Shown: positions 28,292-39,305, counted from the first letter of the stretch. The stretch is DNA of 64,000 nucleotides from Brevundimonas diminuta (GCF_022654015.1 NZ_CP073063.1:992001-1056000), one strand, 5' to 3'. The notes: generated from the letters alone by a model not told the origin. Program-made: numbers and translations.

Positions 28292-28648
28292 TTATCCCAA
28301 AACAGTTTTGATGGCGCTGAAGAGGCCTAGGCCGGATGCCGCCACGATCAAACATGCCATCATCGAAATACTGGCTATTGGTCTGCGGACGGGCGCGCCG
28401 TCCAGAAGTTCGGAAGATTCAAAGCGGGTTCTGTTGAACCAGGCCAGGGCAAGGAAAAGCCACCAGCACAGCAGGGCGGCCGTCCACGCCGTCGCGTTGA
28501 TCCAACTGCCGCCGAACTTTAACAGAAGAAGCTGCTTGGAGGCCTCAAGCATGAGGCCGCCTGAAAGCGGCGCCGCGACAGCCGTCAACAGAATCAGGAT
28601 GCAGCCTGACCCTGCGTTTCTGACAGCCGTGCGACGCCCGGCTTTCAA
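28292..28648 (-). CDS. Small membrane protein between gap and pgk
   Basis: 118 residues from a TTG at 28648, which starts one base after the gap stop; no strong ribosome site is seen, so the start is uncertain. Three hydrophobic helices are visible: about 16-36, 52-71 and 91-112. The loop before the last helix is polar. No family is recognised. The tight fit between gap and pgk implies cotranscription. Confidence 0.6.
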   Translation of the reverse strand: MKAGRRTAVRNAGSGCILILLTAVAAPLSGGLMLEASKQLLLLKFGGSWINATAWTAALLCWWLFLALAWFNRTRFESSELLDGAPVRRPIASISMMACLIVAASGLGLFSAIKTVLG

Positions 28649-28649
28649 G

Positions 28650-29657
<1,008 letters not shown>

Positions 29658-29835
29658 GGGAAGCTCCTCTGAACGGTAGGGTGTTGTGCGCTACATATAG
29701 GTTGGCGTCTCAATGGAGCGGTCGCGGACGGGTTTCAACCCCGCACACGTAACATGATGTGATGGACGGTTACGCTTCGAAAAACGCCTGCGTCAGCTTG
29801 AGGTAAGAAACACCCCTAGCGAGGTTCTTTTCGAT

Positions 29836-29863
29836 CCCCTGCGCAAAATTATTGCGACAGGGG
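29836..29863. repeat. Strong inverted repeat upstream of the ilv leader
   Basis: CCCCTGCGCAA (29836-29846) pairs with TTGCG-A-CAGGGG (29852-29863) to give 11 base pairs, one bulged A and a 5-base loop. It lies about 50 bases before the leader ORF in the gap-ilv intergenic region. It could be an operator for an unknown regulator or an RNA hairpin. The rest of the 29658-29915 interval shows no gene. Confidence 0.55.
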
Positions 29864-29915
29864 TTGTGCGACTCCAGCGGCTATGGTTTCTTGGAGTCAG
29901 AACAGGGAGCCGCCC

Positions 29916-30068
29916 GTGGCCACGATGACGCGCGACATGACGAAGGGACGCACCGCCAAGGCGGCCGCAGCCGTTCGCGCGCCTGTCGGCCTGGAAAGCC
30001 CTGTATTCCTCATTACCCTCGTACTTCTCGGCCTGCTTACGCAAGCGGCGTGGATGCACGCGACCTGA
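29916..30068 (+). CDS. Putative ilv leader peptide, rich in Val/Leu/Ile
   Basis: 50 residues from a GTG at 29916, six bases after AGGGAG. Codons 30003-30038 read VFLITLVLLGLL, nine of twelve being branched-chain residues. They use gta, ctc, ctt and att rather than the ctg/gtc/gtg/atc favoured by neighbouring genes. The stop (30066-30068) is 31 bases before a terminator hairpin. This is the layout of an attenuation leader for branched-chain amino acid genes. The alternative is a genuine single-helix membrane peptide. Confidence 0.55.
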   Translation: MATMTRDMTKGRTAKAAAAVRAPVGLESPVFLITLVLLGLLTQAAWMHAT

Positions 30069-30128
30069 CCTTAGATACACTCAGGATCGCCTCGCACCAC
30101 CCCGCCTCCGAAAGGAAGCGGGGTTTTT
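30033..30128 (+). promoter_or_regulatory. Candidate transcription attenuator of the ilvD-leuB operon
   Basis: Three mutually exclusive structures can be drawn. Hairpin 1:2 pairs CTGCTT (30033-30038, plus neighbours) with AAGCGG (30043-30048). An antiterminator pairs GCGGCGTGG (30045-30053) with CCACCCCGC (30097-30105), 8 of 9 positions. The terminator uses CCCCGCCTCC at 30100-30109. A ribosome stalled on the Val/Leu/Ile codons would free 30045-30053 and favour the antiterminator. Drawn by eye; no folding energy was computed. Confidence 0.45.
30100..30128 (+). terminator. Intrinsic terminator before ilvD
   Basis: CCCCGCCTCC (30100-30109), a GAAA tetraloop, then GGAAGCGGGG (30114-30123) with one mismatch, followed directly by TTTTT (30124-30128). 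It stands 31 bases after the leader ORF stop and 31 bases before the ilvD ATG, so it must be bypassed for operon expression unless a second promoter exists. Confidence 0.85.
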
Positions 30129-30159
30129 AGTGCGCGGCGGTTCGAAACGAACCGGACCG

Positions 30160-31899
30160 ATGACGCAAAATTCTACCTCCCAGCCCAAAAAGCCCAACGC
30201 GCGCAGCGCGGCGGTGACGGCTGGCCCGAACCGGGCGGCCGCCCGCTCATATCTGCGCGCCGCCGGCATGCAGGACGCCGACTTCGACAAGCCGATGATC
30301 GGCATCGTCAACACCTGGTCGACGGTCACGCCGTGCAACATGCACCTGGACCGTCTGGCCAAGGATGTGCGCGCCGGCATCGTCGCGGCGGGCGGCTATC
30401 CGGTCGATTTCAACACCATCGTCGTGACCGACGGCATCTCGATGGGCACGGCGGGGATGAAGGCCTCGCTGATCAGCCGCGAGGTCGTCGCCGACTCCAT
30501 CGAACTGGCCATCGAAGGCCACCAGCTGGACGGCGTGGTCTGCATCGTCGGCTGCGACAAGACGATCCCGGCGGCGGCCATGGCCCTGGCGCGGATGGAT
30601 ATCCCCGGTCTGGTCTATTACGGCGGCACCATCATGCCCGGCGTGATCGGGACCAAGGAAGTCTCGGTGCAGGAAGTCTTCGAGGCCATCGGAGCCCATT
30701 CGGCCGGGGCCCTAGACGACGAAGGTCTGAAGGCGGTCGAACAGGCCGTCTGCCCCGGCGCGGGGGCCTGCGGCGGCCAGTTCACGGCCAACACCATGGC
30801 CATGGCCCTGTCGGTCATGGGCATCTCGCCCATGGGCGCCAACGACGTTCCCGCCGTCGATCCGAGCAAGGCCGCCGAGGGCGAACGCTGCGGTCGACTG
30901 ATTGTCGAGCGCGTCTTCTCCGGCGACACGGCCCGCAAATACATCACCCGCGCCAGCCTGAAGAACGCCGCCGTCGCCGTCTCGGCCTCGGGCGGGTCGA
31001 CCAATGCGGTCATGCACCTGACGGCCATCGCGGCGGAGGCCGGGGTCGAGTTCGGCGTCGAGGACTGCCATCAGGCCTGCGTCGAGGCGCCGGTCATCTG
31101 CGACCTGAAGCCGGGCGGCCGCTTCCTGGCCTCGCACCTGTTCGCCGCCGGCGGCACGCGTCTGGTCACCCAGCGGATGGCCGAGGCGGGCAAGATCGTG
31201 AACACCCCCACCGTGACCGGCCGCAGCCTGTTCGCCGAGGCGGCCGAGGCCGAGGAGACGCCGGGTCAGGTGGTCGTGACCACCTTCGATGCCCCGGTCA
31301 TGGATCGCGGCAGCTTCGCCGTCATCTATGGCGACGTCGCCCCGGAAGGCGCGGTCATCAAGCTGACGGGTCACAAGGTCGATACGTTCGAGGGGCCGGC
31401 CTGCGTCTTCGACAGCGAGGAAGACGCCTTCCACGCCGTTCAGGACGGATCGGTCGGCGAGGGCGACGTGATCATCATCCGCTACGAAGGGCCCAAGGGC
31501 GGTCCGGGCATGCGCGAGATGCTGCAGGTCACCGCCGCCCTGAAGGGTCGCAGGATCGACAATGTCGCCCTGCTGACCGACGGCCGGTTCTCGGGCGCCA
31601 GCTACGGCTTCGTCGCCGGACACGTCTCGCCGGAAGCCGCCGTCGGCGGTCCGATCGCTCTCATTCGCGATGGTGACCGCATCACCATCGACGTCACCAA
31701 CCGCCGCATCGACGTCAATGTCGATCTGGCGACGCGCCGGGCGGGCTTTACGCCCCACGTAGTCCGTCCGGCGCGAGGTGTCTTCGCCAAATACCGCGCC
31801 TCGGTCGCCTCGGCCGCCCAAGGCGCCGTCACCATTCCCAACCCGCCGCCGGCCCAAGTCCCGGCAAGCCACAAAACCAACGCTGCTCAGGACGCCTGA
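30160..31899 (+). CDS. ilvD: Dihydroxy-acid dehydratase
   Basis: 579 residues from the ATG at 30160; a GTG ten codons earlier abuts the terminator and is rejected. The iron-sulfur Cys motifs GCDKTIPAAAMA and CPGAGACGGQFTANTM are present, as is GRFSGASYGFVAGHVSPEA. It dehydrates dihydroxy-isovalerate and dihydroxy-methylvalerate to the keto acids that become valine and isoleucine. First structural gene of an eight-gene operon; ilvC follows after 3 bases. Confidence 0.95.
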   Translation: MTQNSTSQPKKPNARSAAVTAGPNRAAARSYLRAAGMQDADFDKPMIGIVNTWSTVTPCNMHLDRLAKDVRAGIVAAGGYPVDFNTIVVTDGISMGTAGMKASLISREVVADSIELAIEGHQLDGVVCIVGCDKTIPAAAMALARMDIPGLVYYGGTIMPGVIGTKEVSVQEVFEAIGAHSAGALDDEGLKAVEQAVCPGAGACGGQFTANTMAMALSVMGISPMGANDVPAVDPSKAAEGERCGRLIVERVFSGDTARKYITRASLKNAAVAVSASGGSTNAVMHLTAIAAEAGVEFGVEDCHQACVEAPVICDLKPGGRFLASHLFAAGGTRLVTQRMAEAGKIVNTPTVTGRSLFAEAAEAEETPGQVVVTTFDAPVMDRGSFAVIYGDVAPEGAVIKLTGHKVDTFEGPACVFDSEEDAFHAVQDGSVGEGDVIIIRYEGPKGGPGMREMLQVTAALKGRRIDNVALLTDGRFSGASYGFVAGHVSPEAAVGGPIALIRDGDRITIDVTNRRIDVNVDLATRRAGFTPHVVRPARGVFAKYRASVASAAQGAVTIPNPPPAQVPASHKTNAAQDA

Positions 31900-31902
31900 C
31901 CC

Positions 31903-32916
31903 ATGGCCATCACCATCTACACCAACGAAGACATCAAGCCGGGCGCCATCGCCGGCCAGCGCATCGCCATCATCGGCTATGGCTCGCAAGGTCGCGCCCA
32001 CGCCCAGAATCTGAAGGACAGCGGCCATGACGTGGTCGCCGGCGTCCGTCACGGCGGCACGGGCTGGAAGCACGCCACCGCCGACGGCGTGCCGACCGCC
32101 GAGCCGGCCGAGGCCGTCAGGGGCGCCGACATCATCGCCATCCTGACCCCCGACATGGTTCAGGGCGACGTCTATCGCGACATCATCGAGCCGAACGCCA
32201 AGGAGGGCTCGGCACTGCTGTTTGCCCACGGCTTCTCCATCATCTACGAGCGCATCACCCCGCGCGCCGACATGGACGTGATCCTGGTCGCGCCGAAGGG
32301 ACCGGGCGACCTGGTCCGTCGTGAGTTCCAGCGCGGGCGCGGCGTGCCCAGCCTGTTCGCCGTCGAGAAGGACGTCACCGGCAAGGCGCGCGACCGGGCC
32401 ATGGGTTACGCAAAGGGCAACGGCGGCGCGACCGGCGGCCTGCTGGAAACCACCTTCCGCGAAGAGACCGAGACCGATCTGTTCGGCGAACAGGCCGTCC
32501 TGTGCGGCGGCGCCAAGGAACTGGTCATCCAGGGCTTCAACACCCTGGTCGAGGCCGGCTACCAGCCCGAGATCGCCTATTTCGAATGCCTGCACGAGCT
32601 GAAGCTGATCGTGGATCTGTTCTACGAGGGCGGCATCTCCAAGATGCACCACTTCATCTCGGAAACGGCCAAATACGGCGCCGTCGCCAGCGGCCCGCGC
32701 GTCGTGACCGAAGAGACCAAGGCCCGCATGAAGACCATTCTGGACGAGATCCAGGACGGCACCTTCGCGCGCAACTGGATCGCCGAGAACGAGGCCGGCA
32801 AGCCGCAATACGAGGCTTGGCTGAAGGCGGACCGCGAGAGCCAGATCGAACAGGTCGGCGCGCGTCTGCGCGAACGCATGGCCTGGCTGAACACGCCCAA
32901 GGCAGAAGCGGCCTGA
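31903..32916 (+). CDS. ilvC: Ketol-acid reductoisomerase (class I)
   Basis: 337 residues, the class I length. NADPH-binding loop [19 protein letters not shown] near the N-terminus. The C-terminal knotted domain has [20 protein letters not shown] and [11 protein letters not shown] with metal-binding acidic residues. It isomerises and reduces acetolactate and acetohydroxybutyrate. Placed between ilvD and ilvB with 3- and 19-base gaps. Confidence 0.96.
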   Translation: MAITIYTNEDIKPGAIAGQRIAIIGYGSQGRAHAQNLKDSGHDVVAGVRHGGTGWKHATADGVPTAEPAEAVRGADIIAILTPDMVQGDVYRDIIEPNAKEGSALLFAHGFSIIYERITPRADMDVILVAPKGPGDLVRREFQRGRGVPSLFAVEKDVTGKARDRAMGYAKGNGGATGGLLETTFREETETDLFGEQAVLCGGAKELVIQGFNTLVEAGYQPEIAYFECLHELKLIVDLFYEGGISKMHHFISETAKYGAVASGPRVVTEETKARMKTILDEIQDGTFARNWIAENEAGKPQYEAWLKADRESQIEQVGARLRERMAWLNTPKAEAA

Positions 32917-32935
32917 TCGCCGCCTGAACGACCGG

Positions 32936-34648
32936 ATGACCCTGATGACCGCCGCCGCCTTCAAACCCTCAGCCGAGACCGCACCCCAGTCAGGTGCGCG
33001 TCTGCTGGTCTCCACCCTGGAGCGGCTGGGTGTGGAGGTGGTGTTCGGCTATCCGGGCGGCGCCATCATGCCGGTCTATGACGCCCTGGCCGGCTCCAAG
33101 CTGAAACACATCCTGGTCCGCCATGAGCAGGGCGCGGCCTTCTCGGCCGACGCCTATGCCAGGAAGAGCGGCAAGGTCGGCGTGTGCATGGCGACGTCCG
33201 GTCCGGGCGCCACCAACCTAGTCACCGGCATCGCCAATGCGATGATGGATTCGGTGCCGATCGTCTGCATCACCGGCAATGTCGCCCAAGGCTTGATGGG
33301 CACCGACGCCTTTCAGGAGATCGATATCCTGGGCGTCACCCTGCCCATCGTGAAACACTCGATCCTGGTCCGCTCGGCCGCCGAGGTGCCTGCCGCGATC
33401 GAGGAAGCCTTCCATATCGCCCGGTCGGGTCGCCCCGGCCCGGTTCTGGTCGACCTGCCCAAGGACGTGCAGTTCGAGACGACCGGCGACGACTACGGAT
33501 TTTCAATCCCCAACGAGACGGCACGCGTCGATCACGACGCCATTGCCGCCGCAGAGGCTGCGGTCCGCACGGCGAAGAAGCCGCTGGTCTATATCGGCGG
33601 CGGGGTGAAGATCGGCGGCGCGACCGAGGCCCTGCGCGCCTTCGTCGCCGCGACCGGCATCCCCCAGGTCTCGACCCTGAACGCCCTGGGCACGATCCCG
33701 ACTGACGCGCCGGGCATGCTGGGCATGCTGGGCATGCACGGCACGCGCGCCGCCAACCATGCGGTGCAGGACAGCGATCTGCTGATCGTCGTCGGCGCCC
33801 GGTTCGACGACCGCGCGACGGGCAAGCTGGCCGAGTTCGCGCCGAACGCCCGCATCGTCCATTTTGACATCGACGCGTCGGAAGTCGGCAAGCTGCGCAG
33901 CGCCAACGTCGCCGTCGTCGGCGAACTGCGCGAAGGCGTTGAGGCGCTGACGGCGCGGATGCGGTCGGGCGCGGCCCTGGACATCCAGGCCTGGGCCGAC
34001 GACTGCGCCGATGCGGCCAAAGCGGGCGCTCACCGCTATGATGCACCGGGCGAGGGGGTCTATGCGCCCGCCCTGCTGAAGGAAATCTCGGAAGCGGCCG
34101 GCGATGACTTCGTCGCCGCCTGCGACGTGGGCCAGCATCAGATGTGGGCGGCCATGCACTGCCGCTTCGCCAAGCCGGAAGCCCACATCACCTCGGGCGG
34201 CCTTGGCGCGATGGGCTTCGGCCTGCCCGCCGGCATCGGCGCCAAGCTGGCCGATCCTTCGGCGACCGTCGTCACCATCGCCGGCGACGGCGGCTTCATG
34301 ATGAACATTCAGGAGCTGGCGACGCTGAAGCGTTACGGCATCCCGTTGAAGATCGTGCTGATCGACAACTCGTCCCTGGGCCTGGTGCGCCAGTGGCAGG
34401 AGCTGTTCTTCGCCGAGAACTATTCCGAGATCGACCTGTCCGACAATCCGGACTTCGTGAAGGTCGCCGAAGCCTTCGGGATCGAGGCCTTCCGCATCGA
34501 TCGTCGCGATCAGGTGTCGGACGGCATCCAGCGCCTGCTGGCCGCCGACGGCCCCTGCCTGGCCCATGTGGTCATCGACCCCCGAGACAATGTCTGGCCG
34601 CTGGTTCCGCCGGGCAAGAGCAATGCTGAAATGATGGAGGGCTCCTGA
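32936..34648 (+). CDS. ilvB: Acetolactate synthase, large (catalytic) subunit
   Basis: 570 residues from the ATG at 32936, with a second ATG three codons on. The ThDP-activating Glu is in ILVRHEQGAAFSADAYAR, the FAD/central domain has VVGARFDDRATGKL, and the ThDP-Mg motif is IAGDGGFMMNIQELATL. It condenses pyruvate with pyruvate or 2-ketobutyrate at the branch to valine, leucine and isoleucine. The small subunit gene begins one base after its stop. Confidence 0.95.
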   Translation: MTLMTAAAFKPSAETAPQSGARLLVSTLERLGVEVVFGYPGGAIMPVYDALAGSKLKHILVRHEQGAAFSADAYARKSGKVGVCMATSGPGATNLVTGIANAMMDSVPIVCITGNVAQGLMGTDAFQEIDILGVTLPIVKHSILVRSAAEVPAAIEEAFHIARSGRPGPVLVDLPKDVQFETTGDDYGFSIPNETARVDHDAIAAAEAAVRTAKKPLVYIGGGVKIGGATEALRAFVAATGIPQVSTLNALGTIPTDAPGMLGMLGMHGTRAANHAVQDSDLLIVVGARFDDRATGKLAEFAPNARIVHFDIDASEVGKLRSANVAVVGELREGVEALTARMRSGAALDIQAWADDCADAAKAGAHRYDAPGEGVYAPALLKEISEAAGDDFVAACDVGQHQMWAAMHCRFAKPEAHITSGGLGAMGFGLPAGIGAKLADPSATVVTIAGDGGFMMNIQELATLKRYGIPLKIVLIDNSSLGLVRQWQELFFAENYSEIDLSDNPDFVKVAEAFGIEAFRIDRRDQVSDGIQRLLAADGPCLAHVVIDPRDNVWPLVPPGKSNAEMMEGS

Positions 34649-34649
34649 G

Positions 34650-34901
34650 ATGAGCAACACGATCCACATCCAGATCGACCGTGCGGACGGTTCGCTTCAG
34701 CGTCTCATCGGCCTGGTGGAGCGCCGCGGCTTCCACATCGACGGCATGGCCCTGGCGGACGAGGGCGCCTTCCGCCGCATCGCCCTGACCGTGCGCGGCC
34801 GCGACGCCAGCCGCTGCATGGACAACCTGGGTCGCCAGATCGACCGGCTGTTCGGCGTGCGCCGCATCAGCAACGACATTATTCAATCCGAGGCCGCGTG
34901 A
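34650..34901 (+). CDS. ilvN: Acetolactate synthase small subunit, short ACT-only form
   Basis: 83 residues, covering a single ACT domain: HIQIDRADGSLQRLIGLVE then FHIDGMALADEG and ending with RISNDIIQSEAA. Usual alphaproteobacterial IlvN/IlvH subunits are about twice as long with a second C-terminal domain. The size is like IlvM of the enterobacterial IlvGM enzyme. The subunit normally activates the catalytic subunit and gives valine feedback. The stop overlaps the leuA start (TGATG at 34899-34903). Confidence 0.82.
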   Translation: MSNTIHIQIDRADGSLQRLIGLVERRGFHIDGMALADEGAFRRIALTVRGRDASRCMDNLGRQIDRLFGVRRISNDIIQSEAA

Positions 34902-36148
34902 TGCACCCCGACAAAGTACGCGTATCGGGCGTATCGCGCACCGAGGAGATCGCCGCTGACCCCAACCGCGTCATCGTCTTCGACACGACGATGCGCGACG
35001 GCGAACAGGCCCCCGGCTTCTCCATGTCCGCCAAAGCCAAGGTGAAGATGGCCCATGTCCTGCGGGATTTGGGCGTCGACGTCATCGAGGCCGGCTTCGC
35101 CGCCGCCTCGCCCGGCGACGAGGACTGCATCCGCCGCGTGGCGGGCGAGGTCGAGGGGCCGGTCTTCTGCTCCCTGTCGCGCGCCAACGAAAAGGACATC
35201 GACGCCACCTTCCGCGCCTTGCAGCCGGCGCCGAAGTCGCATCGGCGTTGCCACACCTTCATCGGCACCAGCCCGATCCACCGCACCGCCAAGCTGAAGA
35301 TGTCCACCAATGAGGTGCTGTCGACCGCCGTGCGGTCGGTGGAATACGCCCGCAGCCTGTTCGACGACGTGGAGTTCTCGGCCGAGGACGCCTTCCGCAC
35401 CGAGCCGGAGTTTCTGGCCGATGTGCTGGAGGCCGCCGCCGACGCGGGCGCCCGCACCCTGAACGTGCCCGACACCGTCGGCTATGCGACGCCGCAAGAG
35501 GTGCGCGAGCGGTTCGCCGCCCTGGCCGCACGGATCAAGAAGCGCCATCCGCATGTGATCTTCTCGGCCCACTGCCACGACGACCTGGGCATGGCGGTCG
35601 CCAACTCCCTGGCCGCCGTCGAGGGCGGCGCGCGTCAGATCGAGGGCGCGATCAACGGAATCGGCGAGCGGGCCGGCAACTGCTCCATCGAAGAGGTCAT
35701 CATGGCGCTGAAGGTCCGCGAGGATCGCTATGGCGTCACGACCGGCGCCGACAGCCGTCATCTGGTGCGCGCCTCCAAGATTCTGTGCGAGATCACCGAG
35801 ACGGTCATCGCCCGCAACAAGTCGGTGGTCGGCATCAACGCCTTCGCCCATGAGGCGGGAATCCACCAGCACGGGATGCTGGCCGACAGTCGCACCTATG
35901 AGATCATGCGGCCCCAGGACGTGGGCTTCGAGGGCAGCTGGTTCGTGCTGGGCAAGCACTCGGGGCGTCACGCGATCGCCAAACGCGCCGAGACCATCGG
36001 CCGTCCCATCGAGGGCGAACGTCTGGCGGCGGTGGTCGCGGGCTTCAAGTCGCGCGCCGATCAGATCGGCGAGATCAATGACGCCGAACTGATCGCCATC
36101 ATCGACCGGGTCGATGGCGTGTCCGAGGTCGTGGCCCAATATGCCTGA
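34901..36148 (+). CDS. leuA: 2-isopropylmalate synthase, lacking the C-terminal regulatory domain
   Basis: 415 residues from the ATG at 34901. The TIM-barrel opens with [17 protein letters not shown] and has the HMGL-like second signature [20 protein letters not shown], with the metal-binding HxH in [15 protein letters not shown]. After the helical linker, ending in [10 protein letters not shown], the protein stops. The roughly 100-residue leucine-binding LeuA dimer domain of standard enzymes (about 510-520 residues) is absent and no remnant is seen. Leucine feedback may therefore be missing. The stop overlaps leuC by 8 bases. Confidence 0.9.
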   Translation: MHPDKVRVSGVSRTEEIAADPNRVIVFDTTMRDGEQAPGFSMSAKAKVKMAHVLRDLGVDVIEAGFAAASPGDEDCIRRVAGEVEGPVFCSLSRANEKDIDATFRALQPAPKSHRRCHTFIGTSPIHRTAKLKMSTNEVLSTAVRSVEYARSLFDDVEFSAEDAFRTEPEFLADVLEAAADAGARTLNVPDTVGYATPQEVRERFAALAARIKKRHPHVIFSAHCHDDLGMAVANSLAAVEGGARQIEGAINGIGERAGNCSIEEVIMALKVREDRYGVTTGADSRHLVRASKILCEITETVIARNKSVVGINAFAHEAGIHQHGMLADSRTYEIMRPQDVGFEGSWFVLGKHSGRHAIAKRAETIGRPIEGERLAAVVAGFKSRADQIGEINDAELIAIIDRVDGVSEVVAQYA

Positions 36149-37553
36149 TCCCAAGACCCTGTTCGACAAGGTGTGGGACGCCCACGTCGTGCGGCCGGAA
36201 ACGGCCGACACGCCGGGGGTGCTTTATATCGACCTGCATCTGGTCCACGAAGTCACCAGCCCCCAGGCCTTCAGCGAGATCGAGGCACGCGGGCTGAAGG
36301 TGCGCCGTCCCGACCGGACCTATGCAACCCTGGACCATTCCACCCCGACCCTGCCGGCGGGGCTGAACGGGCTGAAACCCTATGTCACGACCCAGGCCGA
36401 GGCCCAGGTCCATACGCTGGAGCGGAACTGCACCGCCCACGGCGTGCCGCTGGCGGGCTGGGGATCGGACGATCGCGGCGTGGTTCACGTCATGGGGCCG
36501 GAACTGGGTCTGACCCAGCCGGGCATGACGGTGGTCTGCGGCGACAGCCATACGGCGACGCACGGCGCCTTCGGCGCTCTGGCCTTCGGCATCGGCACCT
36601 CCGAAGTCGGCCACGTGCTGGCGACCCAGTGTCTGCTGCAACGCAAGGCCAAGGCCATGCGGGTGACCGTGACCGGCGAACTGCAGCCGGGCGTGTCGGG
36701 CAAGGATGTGGCGCTGGCCGTCATCGCCGCCATCGGCTTTGGCGGCGGCACCGGCTATGTCATCGAATATGCGGGCGAGGCGGTGCGGTCGCTGGACATG
36801 GAAGGGCGCATGACCCTTTGCAATATGTCCATTGAGGCGGGCGCCCGCGCGGGCATGATCGCGCCGGACCACACCACCATCGACTGGCTGCGCGGCCGTA
36901 AGCACGTGCCCGTCGATTATGAGACGGCGACGGCCGAATGGCTGAAGTTGGCCACTGATGCAGGCGCGGTCTTCGACAAGGAAGTGACCCTCGACGGCGC
37001 CGCCATCCGACCCATGGCGACCTGGGGCACGACGCCGGATGCGGGCGCGCCCATAGGTTCGCCTGTGCCGCAGCCTCAGTCGGACAGCGACCGCAAGGCC
37101 ATCGCCTATATGGGCTTTACGGCCGGGGAGGCGACGACCAGCCAGCCGGTGGATGTCGTTTTCATCGGCTCCTGCACCAACGGGCGCCTGCCTGATCTGC
37201 GCGCCGCCGCCGAGGTGCTGCGCGGCCGCAAGGTCAAGCCGGGTCTGCGCATGCTGGTGGTGCCAGGGTCCGAGGCCGTGCGTCGCGACGCAGAGGCGGA
37301 AGGCCTGGATCAGGTCTTCATCGCCGCCGGGGCCGAATGGCGCATTCCCGGCTGTTCGATGTGCATCGCCATGAACGGCGATTTCATCGCGCCGGGCCAA
37401 CTGGCCGTCTCCACATCGAACCGCAATTTCGAAGGGCGTCAGGGCAAGGACGCCCGCACCATCCTGGCCAGTCCGGCGACGGCGGCGGCGACGGCGGTCG
37501 CTGGGGTGCTGACCGATCCGCGCGTCTATTTGCGGGAGGCCGCCAATGTCTGA
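36141..37553 (+). CDS. leuC: 3-isopropylmalate dehydratase, large subunit
   Basis: 470 residues from the ATG at 36141, inside the end of leuA. Aconitase-family motifs: [19 protein letters not shown], the first cluster Cys in [16 protein letters not shown] and the pair in [11 protein letters not shown]. It isomerises 2- to 3-isopropylmalate together with LeuD. Overlaps leuD by 8 bases, so the two are translationally coupled. Confidence 0.96.
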   Translation: MPDPKTLFDKVWDAHVVRPETADTPGVLYIDLHLVHEVTSPQAFSEIEARGLKVRRPDRTYATLDHSTPTLPAGLNGLKPYVTTQAEAQVHTLERNCTAHGVPLAGWGSDDRGVVHVMGPELGLTQPGMTVVCGDSHTATHGAFGALAFGIGTSEVGHVLATQCLLQRKAKAMRVTVTGELQPGVSGKDVALAVIAAIGFGGGTGYVIEYAGEAVRSLDMEGRMTLCNMSIEAGARAGMIAPDHTTIDWLRGRKHVPVDYETATAEWLKLATDAGAVFDKEVTLDGAAIRPMATWGTTPDAGAPIGSPVPQPQSDSDRKAIAYMGFTAGEATTSQPVDVVFIGSCTNGRLPDLRAAAEVLRGRKVKPGLRMLVVPGSEAVRRDAEAEGLDQVFIAAGAEWRIPGCSMCIAMNGDFIAPGQLAVSTSNRNFEGRQGKDARTILASPATAAATAVAGVLTDPRVYLREAANV

Positions 37554-38133
37554 ACCGTTTCGGGTTTTGACCTCCAAGACGGTCACCCTCAGTCAAGCCA
37601 ATATCGATACCGACCAGATCATCCCGGCGCGCTTCCTGACCACGACCACGCGCGAAGGGCTGGGCAAGGCCGCCTTCTATGACTGGCGCTACGAAGACGA
37701 CGGCTCGGAAAAGCCCGAGGCCATTCTGAACCGCATCGATCCGGCCGAACATCGCATCCTGCTGGCGGGCCGGAACTTCGCCTGCGGCTCGTCGCGCGAA
37801 CATGCCCCTTGGGCGCTGATGGACTACGGGTTCCGGGCGGTGATTTCGACCGAAATCGCTGACATTTTTACATCGAATGCGCTGAAAAACGGCCTGCTGC
37901 CCATCGTCGTCAGTCAGGCGGTTTGGGACGATCTGGCGTCGCAGCCTGACCAGCCGGTTACGATCGACCTCCAGGCCAATCAGATCCAGCGCGGCAATGC
38001 CGAACCCGTGCCGTTCGGGGTCGAATCCTTCGCCCGCCAATGCCTGCTGGACGGGGTGGACACCCTGGGCTGGCTGCAAGCAAACATGCCTGAAATCGAA
38101 GCCTACGAGCGATCGAAAGAGACCGTAAGATGA
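37546..38133 (+). CDS. leuD: 3-isopropylmalate dehydratase, small subunit
   Basis: 195 residues, typical length. The swivel-domain start [20 protein letters not shown] and the substrate loop [15 protein letters not shown] are present. It pairs with LeuC in the cytoplasm. Its stop overlaps the leuB ATG (ATGA at 38130-38133). Confidence 0.96.
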   Translation: MSEPFRVLTSKTVTLSQANIDTDQIIPARFLTTTTREGLGKAAFYDWRYEDDGSEKPEAILNRIDPAEHRILLAGRNFACGSSREHAPWALMDYGFRAVISTEIADIFTSNALKNGLLPIVVSQAVWDDLASQPDQPVTIDLQANQIQRGNAEPVPFGVESFARQCLLDGVDTLGWLQANMPEIEAYERSKETVR

Positions 38134-39236
38134 GCACCGCCGCCACCAAGACCTACAACATCGTCCTGCTGCCCGGCGATGGCGTCGGACCGGAGGTCAC
38201 ACGGGCCGCGCGCGATGTCCTGCGGGTCATCGGCGACTTCTATGGTCATCATTTCGAGTTCGCCGAGCATCTGATCGGAGGCGCGGCCCTCGACGAAACG
38301 GGCGAGCCCTTGCCCGAGGCCACGCGCGCCGCCTGCGTCGCGTCCGACGCCGTGCTTTTGGGCGCCGTAGGCGGGCCGAAATGGGATGGCGGCAAGGCGC
38401 GTCCGGAACAGGGGCTGTTGGCGATCCGCAAGGCGATGGGCCTGTTCGCCAATCTGCGGCCGTTGCAGGTGTCGCCGGTGCTGGCGCACCGCTCGCCGCT
38501 GAAGAAGGAGATCGTCGAGGGCGTCGACCTGATCGTCTTCCGCGAACTGACCGGCGGCGTCTATTTCGGCGAGAAGACCCGCACCCCTGATCGCGCCACC
38601 GACCTGTGCGAATACACCGTGCCGGAGATTGAGCGGGTGACCCGCGCCGCCTTTCAGACCGCCCAACAGCGTCGTGGCAAGGTGACCTCGGTCGACAAGG
38701 CCAATGTCATGGAGACCAGCCGCCTGTGGCGCGAGGTCGTGACCCGCATCCATGCCGAGGAGTTTCCCGACATCACCCTGGAGCACGCCCTGGTGGACTC
38801 CATGGCCATGCACCTGATCCGCAAGCCGCGCGACTACGACGTCATCCTGACCGAAAACATGTTCGGCGACATCCTGTCGGACGAGATTTCGGTGCTGGGC
38901 GGCTCCATCGGCCTGTTGCCGTCAGCGTCGCTGGGCGCGGGCGGGCCGGGCCTGTTCGAGCCGATCCACGGCTCGGCGCCGGACATCGCCGGTCAGGATC
39001 TGGCCAATCCGGTCGGCACCATTCTGTCGGCGGCCCTGCTGCTGCGTCACAGCCTGAAGCTGGAGGACGAGGCCGATTCCATCGAGGCCGCCGTCGCCGC
39101 CGTTCTGGCGGCCGGCGCCGTGACGGCTGACCTGGGCGGCGCGCTGGGCACGCGTGCGGCGACCGAGGCCGTTATCGACGCCATCCGCGCCATCCACTGG
39201 GCGGCGGCGCATCGGGTGCAGATGCATTGGGCCTGA
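38130..39236 (+). CDS. leuB: 3-isopropylmalate dehydrogenase
   Basis: 368 residues. LeuB family motifs: [41 protein letters not shown] and [25 protein letters not shown], with the metal Asp residues. It oxidatively decarboxylates 3-isopropylmalate with NAD to the leucine keto acid. Last gene of the ilv-leu operon; a hairpin with a T tract follows at 39306. Confidence 0.96.
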   Translation: MSTAATKTYNIVLLPGDGVGPEVTRAARDVLRVIGDFYGHHFEFAEHLIGGAALDETGEPLPEATRAACVASDAVLLGAVGGPKWDGGKARPEQGLLAIRKAMGLFANLRPLQVSPVLAHRSPLKKEIVEGVDLIVFRELTGGVYFGEKTRTPDRATDLCEYTVPEIERVTRAAFQTAQQRRGKVTSVDKANVMETSRLWREVVTRIHAEEFPDITLEHALVDSMAMHLIRKPRDYDVILTENMFGDILSDEISVLGGSIGLLPSASLGAGGPGLFEPIHGSAPDIAGQDLANPVGTILSAALLLRHSLKLEDEADSIEAAVAAVLAAGAVTADLGGALGTRAATEAVIDAIRAIHWAAAHRVQMHWA

Positions 39237-39305
39237 CGACTTAAACTGACGCTGAAAATCCTGCCGCTGAGCTTGGCTTTTCGGCATGGCGAATCCGATA
39301 TCGCG

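Noticed and set aside
29690..29725. Possible promoter for gap with TATATG and TTGAGA on the minus strand
   Set aside because: The two hexamers are only about 8 bases apart; no better -35 was found at 16-18 bases.
30712..33015. Very long reverse-strand open frame (767 codons) across ilvD, ilvC and ilvB
   Set aside because: It is antisense to three conserved genes and its composition (Asp, Gly, Arg, Val-rich without fold motifs) is the usual GC-rich shadow.
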